From Leptobrachium leishanense (Eukaryota > Chordata > Amphibia > Anura > Megophryidae): a stretch of 64,000 bases of DNA. Numbering within the stretch: the stretch's first letter is position 1; each line of letters begins with the position of its first letter. Positions 9,886 to 21,642 of the stretch are shown one piece after another. Under the pieces are notes generated by a model, which ran no database searches, was not told the origin of the DNA, and saw only the letters and a list, made by a program, of their open reading frames with translations. The DNA is taken from positions 244,749,721 to 244,813,720 of the forward strand of contig CM019067.1 of assembly GCA_009667805.1 (NCBI GenBank), read 5' to 3'. The position numbers and the translations under genes were made by a program.

Positions 9886-10975
9886 GGGGCATATCCATGA
9901 GCTGGGGCGCCATATCCATGAGCTGGGGCAAATCCATGAGCTGGGGCATATCCATGTGCTGCTGGGGCATATCCATGAGTTGCTGGGGCATATCCATGAG
10001 TTGCTGGGGCACATCCATGAGCTGGGGCAAATCCATGAGCTGGGGCATATCCATGTGCTGCTGGGGCATATCCATGAGCTGGGGCATATCCATGTGCTGC
10101 TGGGGCAAATCCATGTGCTGGGGCAAATCCATGAGCTGGGGAAAATCCATGTGCTGCTGGGGCATATCCATGAGTTGCTGGGGCATATCCATGAGTTGCT
10201 GGGGCAAATCCATGAGCTGGGGCATATCCATGTGCTGCGGCATATCCATGAGCTGGGTCAAATCCATGAGCTGGGGCAAATCCATGAGCTGGGGCATATC
10301 CATGAGCTGCTGGGGCAAATCCATGTGCAGGGGCATATCCATTATCCATGAGCTGGGGCAAATCCATGAGCTGGGGCAATATCAATGAGAGGAGCTGGGG
10401 CAGTATATCCATGAGAGGAGCTGGGGCAGTATATCCATGAGAGGAGCTGGGGCAAAATCCATGAGAGGAAATGGGGCAAAATTCATGAGAGGAGCTGGGG
10501 CAGTATATCCATGAAAGGAGCTGGGGCAAAATCCATGAGAGGAGCTGGGGCAAAATTCATGAGAGGAGCTGGGGCAATATCCATGAGAGCTGCTGGGGCA
10601 TATCCATGAGCTGGGGCATATCCATGTGCTGGGGCATATCCATGAGCTGGGGCATATCCATGAGTTGCGGCATATCCATGAGCTGCTGGGGCAAATCCAT
10701 GTGCTGGGGCATATCCATGAGCTGGGGCATATCCATGAGCTGGGGCAATATCAATGAGAGGAGCTGGGGCATATCCATGAGAGGAGCTGGGGCATATCCA
10801 TGAGAGGAGCTGGGGCAGTATATCCATGAAAGGAGCTGGGGCAAAATCCATGAGAGGAGCTGGGGCAATATCCATGAGAGCTGCTGGGGCATTATCCTTG
10901 TGTGCTGGGGGCAGTATCCATGTGTGCTGGGGCAATATCCTGTGTATATCTGGCTCTGATACAAGCCAGTGCCTC
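9886..10975. repeat. Minisatellite, 18-bp core unit with 21- and 27-30-bp variants
   Basis: The core unit is GCTGGGGCATATCCATGA. Variants insert CTG (21 bp) or GAGAG plus AG (longer units). Most variant lengths are multiples of three, and the unit lacks stops in several frames on both strands. This produces minus-strand frames of 277 codons (9720-10553) and 164 codons (10483-10977) with repeats such as HGYAPA, and plus-strand frames of about 160 codons. I treat these as by-products: there is no non-repetitive flanking domain or evident splice signal. Confidence 0.85.
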
Positions 10976-11338
10976 ACCAGCCACTGACCTCACCGCACGT
11001 CACTGATGTACTCTGCATGTCCTTGGTCCCTTTGGGGTTCAAACCTACTCTATTTCCAGACAGCGATTGAAACAGTTTATGAATGTCAATATGAAAACGT
11101 TGATTTTTAGAAAGGAAAGTGTTAGTCAACCAAAACTTTAAAGTTGTTACAATGAAAAAAGAAAAATAAACATGATGAATTTAATGTGTGGTTTATAATG
11201 GTAAGTGTCATGACAGCTAAGGGTGTTACTGTCATTGATGTTGTGACGATTAGAGTAGGAAGATATAGTAACACTGCAAGGTATTGTAATTCCAGTAAAA
11301 TCAGAGGACCTACAGGTTAGACGACGTGCTGTTTTAGA
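10976..11338. other. No feature recognised
   Basis: Single-copy-looking AT-rich sequence. Nothing supportable as a gene or element. Confidence 0.4.
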
Positions 11339-11461
11339 GCAGAGTTGTCAAACTCTGGCCCCAAGATGTTTCTGAACTACAACTCCTATGATTCCCTGGC
11401 CATCAATTGCATTGAAACAATTCTAGGAATTGTAAGCATCAACATCTGATTTAACAGCCCT
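11339..11461. mobile_element. Old hAT miniature element (CAGAG..CCCTG)
   Basis: It starts CAGAGTTGTCAAACTCTGG and ends ACAGCCCTG, with TTTAGAG directly before and after. It resembles the better-preserved copy at 54471-54606 in its ends and in the ATGTTT..GAACTACA core. It is diverged and has no coding capacity. Confidence 0.5.
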
Positions 11462-14061
11462 GTTTAGAGGATATATCACATTTTAGGACTTCGATGTATA
11501 GGATCATGGGCTTCATATCTTAAATACACACAACTGAGATGCCCAATCTCGTGTCATTTACTATCAAATCCCTAACCTAAATTGTACCTTAACTCTAACA
11601 GTGTAATTTAACCCTTTCAGTATCAAGTGTTTGCCAAAAAACACTTATAGTAACTGGAGTATGTAGGATTTTTTAATAACATCCTTTAAAACACACCTTT
11701 ACCCATAACCAACACAAACACTCACACAACACATACATACAACAACACTTACACACACATAACTAGATACAAGTTACACACACACACATACACATGCACA
11801 CAAACCTACACATACACAACTTTACCTCTGTCCACCATGTTCCCTGCAGGCAGACTCAGATCTGCTGTGAATCCACTGTATTTGACAGGTATTTGGGGGA
11901 GTATCTGTCTCCCTCTGCTGGTGAATCCACTTATAGCGCTGAAGCTGCCTGCATGCCTCTGACAGGAAGCAAGAACCTGCAACTTTATCTGCTGACAGTA
12001 CATCAGCTGTCATGTCCGATGCACTGTACGTTTTGTCCACCTTGTGTTTACTTGATATTGGGCACCTCTGGGTGCTTACAAAGATCACATAAACTTGATC
12101 CTGGTAATGAATGGGTTAAAGGAGCATTGTTTTATTGGAATAGTACCGATAGGGCCTCTTTTTGAAGTGGCAAAGTTTCATTGCCTCTTTAAACAAGATT
12201 GATACTTATAATGTGTGGCTTGAACTGAAATATAATAAATGCTTACATCAACAAACAACAGAGAAATCTCCCTAACAAAAAATGCTTCTATAAGCTCCTC
12301 GGTTAATGATTAATTTTGCTGGACTACGCAAAACCTCAGCGATCTAATATGTTTTTTATCCGAGTCACAATGTTGACCCTTTGTCCTTTGATGCTCTGCT
12401 TTCCTGAGTAGCTTAACTTAAAAAATTGTTTTCAGCATTCATAAAGCAGTAAAATGAAATGGCAACAGTTTGTTATTTTTGCATACAAATGATGAAGAAA
12501 TTTATTGACATAGATTAAGATACATACATATATATAGTTAGTACAGGAGGGGTAGGGTCGCGCCTATTCCCCGATGGGGTGGCTGCAACCCCCAGATGTG
12601 TCCAGCCCAGGAACATGTATAAAACATAAGAAAAAATATATGTCATCTGCGCTTATTCCCATTATACATGTGAAACAAACCACAATTAGAGGCTTTGGTT
12701 TATACTAATGACCATTAAGAGGGTAAGCTCATCTGCCAACATCAAGGCACCTCCAATGAGGATGAGTCCCATTCCAAAATGAAGCCACAGGCTGCTGTGT
12801 AGTGAACCATCACTGCTCACACTGCTTTTCATATATATATATATGCATACATAAACATACACACTGGGTTAGATTATGTTCCTAATGCTAAAATGGGTTC
12901 ACTAACAAGGAAAACCTGAGACTGTAGGTTTCCCTGTAGTGTCCCCATTTTAGCATTAGATTCCAGGGCAGGCACCTTGCCCTGGAACGAAGCGCTACCC
13001 TCGGTGATACTTGTGGTAGCACTTCCACGTCTCCACGAGTATCACCTCCTGGAGTCCATAGGACTCCATGGAGGGTTGCGCTGCCAGGCCATGAGCCCCA
13101 ATGAAATCACACTGGGCCGCAGAGTGATCACAGAGAGAGACTGGGAACTATTTGTCTCCACAAAAGAGAAAAAGGGAAGTGGAAAACCGTGAAAGTATCA
13201 TACCAAGTATATTGGCACCCACTAGGGGGTAACCTTTCAATACACAAAGAAAATAAACATCAGCAAAGGGTGCTAAGGCTACAAGGTTAGCAGGTGCCTC
13301 ACTATTACAGGCAGTGAAAAATAGATAGGATGGAGTAAAACTGGCAATGGTGAGCCAGAAAAAATAAAAAACCTTTTATTTGAAGTATCAAAAAACGTAA
13401 AAAAATGTTATTTGAAGCGAAGCAGTAGTGGTTATTCTGATTTGTGTTCCCACTTAGGTTCCCACTTAGAGGGAGACTGGGGGAAAAAGTCCTCCAGTCT
13501 CCCTTTGTGAATCACTATGCCCACCTGCCGGATCTCGCAAGGCGAGATCCTGCAGGTCATGGAACTGGCAGCAGAAGCCTCGATGGTGTCCTATGGACTC
13601 CATTGTGGGGATACTCGCGGCCCAACTGAAGTACCTTAATAAGCCACCTCCCTTATTTGGTACTAGCTGCTACATGCAGTCCAAGATCTAGCTGTTGTCT
13701 CCAGCTGGCCCTTATTTGCTTCTCCCTATATTGTCTAGTCTCTCTCCTTCCTCAGGGCCAGTGCCATGTTTTTGTCTTTTTATGCTGGTTTATGTGTAGT
13801 CAGGTCTGGCTCCCTGTGTATTTAGAAACTGTGTATTCAGATACCCAATTTTCCGTTCTTCAGTTCTGCAGCCTGCATTCCTGTACTCAAACCTACGTCC
13901 CTGTGTTCCATCCCTTGCACCCTTTATACCTGCGAATATTATCTTGCTGTCTTGCCTTGTGGTCTCCTCTTTCTCAAAATGTCCTACTGTGCCGCTTGTT
14001 TTCCCTCTTGTATTTAAAGTGTACCCACCATCTGTTATAAAGATTTTTGGTATATGATTCT
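11462..14061. other. No gene recognised; small repeats only
   Basis: A CA-rich stretch lies at 11700-11815. An inverted repeat with 16-bp arms (CTAATGCTAAAATGGG at 12882-12897, inverse at 12944-12959) encloses 46 bp. A short hairpin around GTGATACTTGTGG / CCACGAGTATCAC occurs near 13000-13050. The 127-codon frame at 13657-14040 is a pyrimidine-rich, Cys/Leu-heavy frame without family features. Confidence 0.4.
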
Positions 14062-15206
14062 TTAACCCCTTAGGGACTGCTGACATTCTATGTACGTCCT
14101 GCCCACGGGTCTCCCTTAGACCCGCGGACGTACATAGTATGTCAGCGGCTCCTAACCTCCCTCCTGCCCGATACTCACCTTCCTTGCCGGCTCCCACGAC
14201 GTCTATGGCAAGCTTCAAGCTTGCCTCGCTGTTTTCTGGGGGCCGGCCGATCCGATGACGTCATCAAGCTGCGTGATGACGTCATCGGCAGGCGCCAGTG
14301 GTGAAAATACAGGAAGGGGAGGGGGGGCTCCTTTGGAGCCCTCTATCTCCAACCATGTAAGCTACTGTGATGCTTTTTGCACCGCTGGAAAGGGGAGAGC
14401 ATTAACATTTTTGCTGCCGGAGCGTTAAAGCGGCGCCAAAACGCGATTCGAACCTGGGGGGAGCTGACATCTTGGATGTCAGCCAAGCCTCCAGGTCCCC
14501 CCCACCCACTGACAACCTCACCATATGTGTGAGGATGTCAGTGGGCCAGTTAACCCTCTAGCTGCCATGTTGAGATAAGGGGAGCCAAAGGATCTGTGGC
14601 AGCTAGATGGTCATATTTGACATCATTGGAAAGGCCTACTCATGGCCTTTCCAATGATACCAAACATGACCAGGTTTGGTTTAAAAATAAAAAAAATTCT
14701 AAATAAAATAAAAAATGTTTGTTTTTTTTTAAAGAAAAAATTGTCTGGGGGGGTTTAATTAAATAGGACCTAGCCTGTCATCTAAAAATAATTAGCACAA
14801 AATGGTCAGAATGAGCGCAGCGCACAAAGGTGAATTGGCTCAGCAGTGAAGGGGTTAAAAGGAAAAACATGTAAAAATTTGGTATTTCTGAGATTTTGAA
14901 ACTATTTAGCCAGGGTCTTTTTTGGTGATTGTAGATTTTGGAGATTAAATTATGAAAAAGTGTGTTTTTACAATTTTTTCATCATATTTCATATTTTTTT
15001 TATAGTAAATTATTCAATATGATGGAAATAATGGTAATTTTAGAAAGTCCCTTTAATGGCGGAAAAAACGGTGTATAATATGTGTGGGTTGAATAAACGA
15101 GTAAGAGGAAAATTTGACCTAAACACTAACAGCGCAGAAACGTAAAAACAGCAGCGGTCACTAAAGGACGGATTTGTGTAAAACCGCCTGGTCACTAAGG
15201 GGTTAA
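14062..15206 (-). mobile_element. TTAA hairpin-rich miniature element A2 (1145 bp)
   Basis: It is bounded by TTAA at 14062-14065 and 15203-15206, with ends CCCCTTAGGGACTG and CAGTCACTAAGGGG-like (GGTCACTAAGGGG). It contains a series of hairpins: an almost 60-bp stem-loop around GACGTACATAG at 14083-14150, CCGATGACGTCATC/GATGACGTCATCGG (14249-14285), GGGCTCC/GGAGCCC (14325-14342), GCTGACATC/GATGTCAGC (14462-14482) and others. Orientation is opposite to copies A1 and A3. It is non-coding. The TTAA target fits piggyBac or Kolobok. Confidence 0.75.
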
Positions 15207-15344
15207 TTGATCCAGAAAAGCTTTTTATAGCATTTTGTGAGTTTTGTAGCTCCTAATCTGTCTACTCTACTCATACAGGCAGGCATGTTTTTTTTGCTGT
15301 GTAATTGACAGCTCAGCCTAGGATGGCTGTGGGGTACAGATAGC

Positions 15345-15674
15345 AAGGACAAACTCTGGTATTGGTGATCGCACACTAACATGGTTTCAATCATATGTAT
15401 CCGACCGATCGCAATATGTGTCCATTTCTGGCAGCTCCTCTCTCCCCCTCCCAGTCACATGTGGTGTACCCCAAGGCTCAATACTCGGCCCCCTGCTATT
15501 CACGATATCCATAAATGATCTGCCCAATGTCTGCAAAGCCTCAACTGTACATATGTACGCAGATGACACCGCAATCTATACCAGCAAACCAACTCTCCCG
15601 CAGCTGGAGGCCGTGCTGCAAGAACAATTCACAGAGGTAGAAAACTGGATCAAACACAACAAACTTTTTTTAAA
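15345..15674 (+). pseudogene. LINE reverse transcriptase fragment, central motifs
   Basis: The plus frame containing codons 15418-15674 shows CGVPQGSILGPLLFTISIND followed by VHMYADDTAIY, the conserved B and C blocks of non-LTR reverse transcriptases including the catalytic YADD. The frame is open upstream to about 15345, where homology stops. It then runs to NKLFL, where an 809-bp insertion breaks it; the coding sense resumes at 16493. In an intact element this enzyme copies its RNA into a nicked chromosomal site. This copy is 5'-truncated and interrupted. Confidence 0.75.
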
Positions 15675-16483
15675 GGAAAACGAAAGCCCAACAGGGCTAG
15701 AAAACTGACAAACAAAATTTTATTGATAGACTTAACAGTGGAACAATTAATCTAATAAAAAACATATAAGTGAAAACTTGACCTGCTCTTAGTCTTAATG
15801 AGTATTAGACGTATAAATGCCCAGTTAAGTTATTACCCGGTAGAATTATAATTCGAAACTTGATATAAGAGGGGTATAACGGGGGTTGTAATTAAATTAG
15901 CACTCCTTATAAAATACTGAGACTCTGCAAGGTCATTGGGTAGGTAAAATACGATTGAATGCTGATACGTAGCAGAACAATTAAGTGAAGGCTCGGTGTA
16001 CCAGGAATACGTTGAAACAGCCGTCTACAATGATTAACTCTTTGAGATCTAGGATCAGCGTCTATTGAGACAAGGTGTCCATACAAATTAGGGGTATGTT
16101 ATACTTAAGAAACAGAATGTAGCAGCACACCCATTTTACATAGAGGTGGTAACAAAGGCAAGGATGATACTTGTTTAGCGGTATAAAGAAATCATTAGAG
16201 ATAAATAATTTCAACAGTAGTACAAATCCACACCAATTAGTCAATTTCTGTTATATATATATATATATTTAGTTAAAATCCACCAACTTGACACTGTAGG
16301 AGAAATAGGCTAGGAACGGCAGAGAAATAGAAACAATCTTATTGAGGATACATAAGCTCTCAGGCTGTCTAATTTTCTAGTCTATACCTCAGTGGATCGT
16401 GCCACCTTCCTCTGACAATATATTCAATTCTGCAAATTGTTTAGGTTGCTTTTTAGTACCTGACTTTTGTTTTCACGTAAACC
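15675..16483. mobile_element. 809-bp insertion of unknown class within the LINE
   Basis: It starts GGAAAACGAAAGCCC and ends CACGTAAACC. A 9-bp direct repeat TTTTTTAAA (15666-15674 and 16484-16492) flanks it and restores the LINE frame when counted once. No coding capacity. Internal CTAGAAAAC and TTTTCTAG motifs face each other near 15700 and 16373. The class is unresolved: a 9-bp duplication would suit Mutator-like or Merlin elements, but the T-run/A-run target would also suit a LINE. Confidence 0.55.
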
Positions 16484-16492
16484 TTTTTTAAA

Positions 16493-17192
16493 TACCGACA
16501 AAACTGTAACGATGCTTTTTGGAACACCACCTAAACTACACAAATTGCAAACACCCCATCTATGTGTCAGGACAAATTCAAATGGCACGCTGACCACAGT
16601 CACTTCTCTCAAATATCTAGGAATGTGGTTAGACTCAAATCTATCCTTTGGCCCCCACATCGAAAAACTCTCATCTAAACTTTACCCCAAACTAGGTGCC
16701 CTGTACAGAAACAAATCCTGCCTGAGCCCCGCGGTAAGAAAGCAGATTGTACAACAAATGCTTATGTCGGCTATTGAATACGGAGATGTAGTGTATGCAG
16801 CTGCCCCGCAAACACACCTTCAGAAAATTACTACATTGGATAACTCATTCTGATGCTTTGTGCTACAATGTAACTACATGACCCACCATTGTGACATGTT
16901 AAAAGAGCTAAACTGGCTGTCGCTGGAATCTAGATGCACCCTTCACCTTTCCAACCTGGTGTTTAAGAGCTTTTCTGGGAAGCTGCCACCCTACCTGAAT
17001 GGGCTGCTTCCTCTAGCAGTTCCCTCATCCTACAACCTCCGATCCAGGAACTTCACCTTACTTACAATACCACAATACAAAAAGAAAGTGGCTCGATCCT
17101 CATTTTCCTACAGAGCACCGCAGTTATGGAATAACCTCCCAGACGCCATCAATCTTCACCCAGTCTTAAGTCACTCAAGAGCTAACTATTAA
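16493..17192 (+). pseudogene. LINE reverse transcriptase fragment, C-terminal part
   Basis: This continues the fragment above, with TSLKYLGMWLDSNLSFGPHI, typical of the region after the catalytic core in L2/CR1-like enzymes. The RSSFSYRAPQLWNNLP ending is characteristic of L2 C-termini in fish and frogs. A stop (TGA at 16851-16853) splits the two open pieces 16467-16853 and 16860-17192. The stop at 17190 lies about 240 bp before the A/T-rich tail. Broken and not functional. Confidence 0.75.
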
Positions 17193-17429
17193 CATACCTC
17201 ATACCTACGGAATGCACCTGTAAACATGTAACACAGTGAATAGATTTCCTACATATTTATTTTCTGTATTAATCTGTATATTTGTGTTTTTTTAATATCT
17301 TGCATTGTATTTCTTTGTATTTCTGTAACGACTGTAACATTTCAATGTTCTTGAACCCAGGACATACTTGAAAATTAGAGAAATCTCAATGTATCCTTCT
17401 GGGTAAAATTCTTCATAAATAAATAAATA

Positions 17430-19255
17430 TTTGTTCTACTAACTCTGAAAGGTTGAAAAGGTTTTTTCCCCACCCCACTACTGAGCTGTAGTGCAAAGTG
17501 CATACCAAAGCATGGACGCACATCCTCTTTTCCAACAAAAAATTATATTTATTTAGCTGACACTTGCAGAAGGAATCACAGCACTATAGGGTAAGGTTAA
17601 TAGTTGAACCTTACCAAGCATCCGGCACCCCTATCTGTTCAGAATTTCTGTGAGTCGTTTGCAGATGCTCTGTGTCTTTAGGGCTTGGTTAGTTCAGCTA
17701 GCAGCTCTGGGAGGCGTGTTTCTTTCTGTCAGAGTGTATACTGCTGCTATTTCGTAGATAAAGGTGCCTTATTAGCAGTTGGATTGTGCCCATGTCCCTT
17801 TTTATATTTTTTGCTGAAATTTCTAATGGAGCTGCTTACTCCGGGACCTGTAGAGCACTCTTGAGGTGATACTGCGTGGTAATTAATTTGGGCTTTTCAG
17901 AGCTATGTGCAGTCTGTCTGCTTTATTTCATCCTACTGTGAGAGACATAAATCACTCCCAAGGGAAACACCTCATGGCATGCTGCAGCACTGATAGCAAA
18001 CAGGAAGCTCAAGGAAATTTCTTTACAAATATTTTCTGAAAAAACTATCCATCTGTCAGCAGTTTAATGTCTAACATAATGTATCAGCAGATTTGAAAGA
18101 TCTTTCAAATGACCTAAAGTTGTTGGGGTGCGATTGGTGTACTTTAACACACATATATATATTTTTTGCCTCAGTGGTTGAGTATGTCCTTAATTTCTCT
18201 GAAAATTGGGTCTATCTTGGGTCTTTAAAATGGATAGTGTTGCTGCATGTCAGCAAACCTTCTTTACGCTGACAAGCAGGGTTATTCAGAGAAAGGTGAA
18301 ACTCTGGAGAACTTTTGGAAAAGTGAAAATTTCTAGGTCAAAATGGCCAAACCAGAAAAATTCTCCCAGGGGAGCAACACAATACTATGGAGAGAGACAC
18401 AAGTTAGATGAAATTGTGAAACATTAGTGGAGATCTTAAGTAAGCCATTTGAAAAATGAGAGCAAACAAAACATGCGGGTAATGGAGAGATCAAGGGTTA
18501 AACTCAATGAAACTCCCTAGAAATGTGGAGTGAGATCCCACATAAATGTCAAAGTTAAAAAAAATGCAAGATTAAGAGCATAACATAAGAACGGTGAAAT
18601 GTATCCCATTATAAAAAATGTGGGATCGATCTCAAACCTGAAGCACTGGAACCCCACAATGAGTCTTAGTGAATCTGAGCTCTCATTGCGAGAGTCTTTC
18701 ATAAAAGCAAAACCACTATAAAATGCCCCTTTGCACACACTCACAAAGTCAATCTGCTTAGCTAAGTTAGAAAACTTTATAACCATACATTTTGACATTT
18801 TCTTTTCAGAGTGTTTAACTAAGTACTTTTAAACCATCCAGTACCGAATCTCAATCCAGAGAAGAATTCAACATTTCTGGAGTTTAAACAAGTAACAATT
18901 GCAAGCTTTAATTTACCATAATTTGACTTGTGGTTTAATTTGGAATACAAATAAAGTATGATTAAACTTGATTTGTAATCCCCCCCCCCAATATGTGGTC
19001 CTAGTAACACAGAGATTCAATACCATTCTCACCTCCTAAGTGGGACACATCAATCCATAGGATGTCTTTAGTAAATCCGGGCCAGTGAAACAATGGAGGC
19101 GTAAACTAAGAGAGAACCTCTACAATCCTTACATTTACAGAACAAATATCACACATACACACATCCACATTTAAACTTATACTAAAACACTAACATGCCT
19201 CACAAAGAGAACCAAACACACAGTGACACTTACTGCACATCTGATACTACGACGC
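17430..19255. other. No gene recognised; one half of a miniature-element end
   Basis: At about 18283-18345 there is CAGGGTTATTCAGAGAAAGG followed by sequence like the left arm of the short palindromic element at 24604-24777. The rest gives no supportable call. Confidence 0.35.
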
Positions 19256-19870
19256 AATTTATTATTATTTATTACGCGCCAACACATTCCGCAGAGTTCT
19301 ACAAGGTGCAATGGGTAAAGACAGGACAATTCTACAATACACACAGGAAAAGGTCAGTATTGCTGCCAGCAGATACAGGAGGACATGAGGGCCCTATTCC
19401 TGTGGGGACTTACAATCTAGATAGGTGAGGGGATAGAAACAGGAGGGGGGGCTGCAATGATGAGTTAATACAGGAAGAGGTGAGGACCATTTTTAGGTCT
19501 GTCGGATGTCTTGTTACGGAGTCAGGTGGTAGGCTTTCCTAAACAGAAGGGTCTTTAGGTAGCGTTTAAATGTAGATTTGGGGACAGTCTAATATTGTGA
19601 GGAAGCGCATTCCATAGGGTCGGCGCCGCACTAGAAAAGTCCTGCAGTCTGGCATGTGAAGAGGTAATGGAGGAGGATGCCAGGCGCAGGTCATTGTTGG
19701 ATCATAAGGAACGGGCTGGGGTGTATTTGGTGATTAGTGCAGACAGGTTGTGAGGAGCAGCGTTCGTGAGGGTTTTGTAGGTCAGGGTGAGTAGTTTGAA
19801 TTTGATTCTGCTGTGGATGGGGATCCAGTGCAGGGATTCACAGAGAGGAGCAGCAGAGACAGAGCAACAG
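19256..19870. repeat. Interspersed repeat of unknown class
   Basis: It opens with TTTATTATTATTTATTACGC and contains GAAGCGCATTCCATAGGGTC and GAATTTGATTCTGCTGTGG, phrases I recognise as common in amphibian genomic repeats. It has no open frame of interest and no clear ends. The family assignment is from recollection and would need a repeat library. Confidence 0.45.
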
Positions 19871-20665
19871 GTGCAATAAAAACCTATACATATTGTAAAT
19901 TCATTCTTTCATAATGTGTGTTTTATGGTTTATAAATTGCAGCCATGTTAATCTGCAGTCTGCTTTTATATAGTTTTATGCTGTATCCTTCGTTGCCAAA
20001 TGTGTAGAAATGGCATGACATGACTAACGAGCCAAATAACACTTCTTATTCAGACTGTCTTCCTCTGTAGGTAAAAAGACCCTAATGGGTTAAAAAAAAA
20101 CATTTCTTATTTTGTAAGTTATTTTTTTCATCAAGTAGCAGTGACCATAAAAAAAGTTAGCAAAATTGAAAAGTAACTCATGCCAATAAAACTATGCCTT
20201 AATGAGCTTTTCTCTTCGGAAGGAGGAAAATCTCTGGAAAGGTGTCTAACCTTCAATCAAATTCCATCAGCTCATATTTCTTATTGATATAATGTGCATA
20301 AGCCACCAATTAAAACTAAATGTTTCGTGCTTTTGTACAGTATTGTTTTAGATATTTTAGCTGAGTTCTTGTAACACTGAATATGATTCTTCAAAAGCAA
20401 ATTACAATGGGAATTAAAGACCTGAAAAATAATCAAGAAATACGCAGCTCTGGTGTTGTGCTCCCCACTCACAAACCATTACACAAAAACATTAAATTTA
20501 ATTGATAGAATACATAACTACACATTCATGTTTATTTAGTGCATCTACCCTACATTACTTTTTACAGAGGTAAAAAGTGGTGTTGAGTCAGATGGTTATC
20601 AGCAGACCTAGAAGAAGCATAACAAAAGGATATTAAGATAGACTTATGTATCATTTTACAAAAAA
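19871..20665. other. No feature recognised
   Basis: AT-rich sequence without coding or repeat signals that I can support. Confidence 0.4.
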
Positions 20666-20669
20666 TATA

Positions 20670-21604
20670 TGTAGCGCTGTTTAAAACTCTGTTGCTGTAG
20701 TGTTCCGTTTTGGCCACCAGAGGGAGACAAGCGCATGTAAACTATACTGGACAATGGGACTACATTTTCCAGCATGCTTTGGGGCAGAGACAGGAAGTGG
20801 GTGGGGAAGGAGGAGAGGACATCCGCAGCCTCGTGGAAGGAGAGCCAGTGTGAGCCAAGGAGTGAACCGAGTGAAACGCATGTGAGACTGTGAGCGATTG
20901 TAACCAGGCCGGAGAGCAGGCGCTGCCTTGCCGACGCTGGGGATCGATACAGTGACTTGCTAGAGACCCAGTAATCCACCGCTGAGAGGTTTTACACAGA
21001 CACAGAGTTGCAGATTGGACCCCGAGTTAGGAGACTGCGATGATCCACTGGGAGTGCAGGCGGTAAGCTGTAAATCTTGTTGTAAAGACGGACAAGCAAG
21101 AGAAGCGGATCCGCTGGCACAGAGTCCCAGCATAATTCAGCGGAGAGACGTCCTTGATCGGGCAGCGGAACAGATTGTCTGGCGGATGGGTGAGAGGCCT
21201 CCTAGGCCACAGTTAAAGTTTAACGAAGCACGCTGCAGCACTGCTAAAATCTACAGGGCCCCAACGTGACTAGTTGGATTTAGTAAATCTTCGTTCACTG
21301 GCCAGTTGAAATATAGTACCCGGGTACCTGAGCTCACACACACACACTTTTTGGGACATAACCTGCACGGGACTTACACTCCAGAAACGAAGGGGTTAAA
21401 CTTTTCTTTTACCGCTGCATGTTTCCCGCATTACGAAATCCTGTTTTCCATATACCGTGCTTACATTATATATGCCGCTTTATTGAGACCAGTAAAGTAT
21501 ATCATTTATAAAATCCACAACAGTGCTGGTTTATATTTATTCCCTAGTGCGGAGAGACTAACCCGAGGTTAAATTCAGCGGCTCCTCCGGGAGTGAGCGC
21601 TACA
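20670..21604 (+). mobile_element. Element C copy 2 (935 bp)
   Basis: It begins TGTAGCGCTGTTT and ends GAGTGAGCGCTACA, with TATA duplicated at 20666-20669 and 21605-21608. It is collinear with copy 1 at 7278-8366 but lacks much of that copy's GCGTTTCTCG-type array. No internal coding region. Confidence 0.75.
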
Positions 21605-21642
21605 TATATATACAATGCAGGTGCTACTATGGTAAAATGACT

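Larger units (their letters stand above)
15345..17428 (+). mobile_element. 5'-truncated L2-type LINE with an internal insertion
   Basis: The segment carries reverse transcriptase coding pieces at 15345-15674 and 16493-17192 and ends in the L2-like tail GAGAAATCTCAATGTATCC followed by ATAAATAAATAAAT (17370-17430). The same tail recurs in the SINE at 6480-6550 and, reversed, at 24898-24990. The 5' part (endonuclease and early reverse transcriptase) is missing, as is usual for LINE copies. Confidence 0.75.

Noticed and set aside
9720..10553. 277-codon frame with HGYAPA-type repeats as a structural protein gene
   Set aside because: It lies entirely within a minisatellite that is open in several frames on both strands; no unique domain, leader or splice signals.
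13657..14040. 127-codon Cys/Leu-rich frame as a membrane protein
   Set aside because: Pyrimidine-rich DNA reads as Leu/Cys/Ser; no start context, family motif or neighbouring exon.
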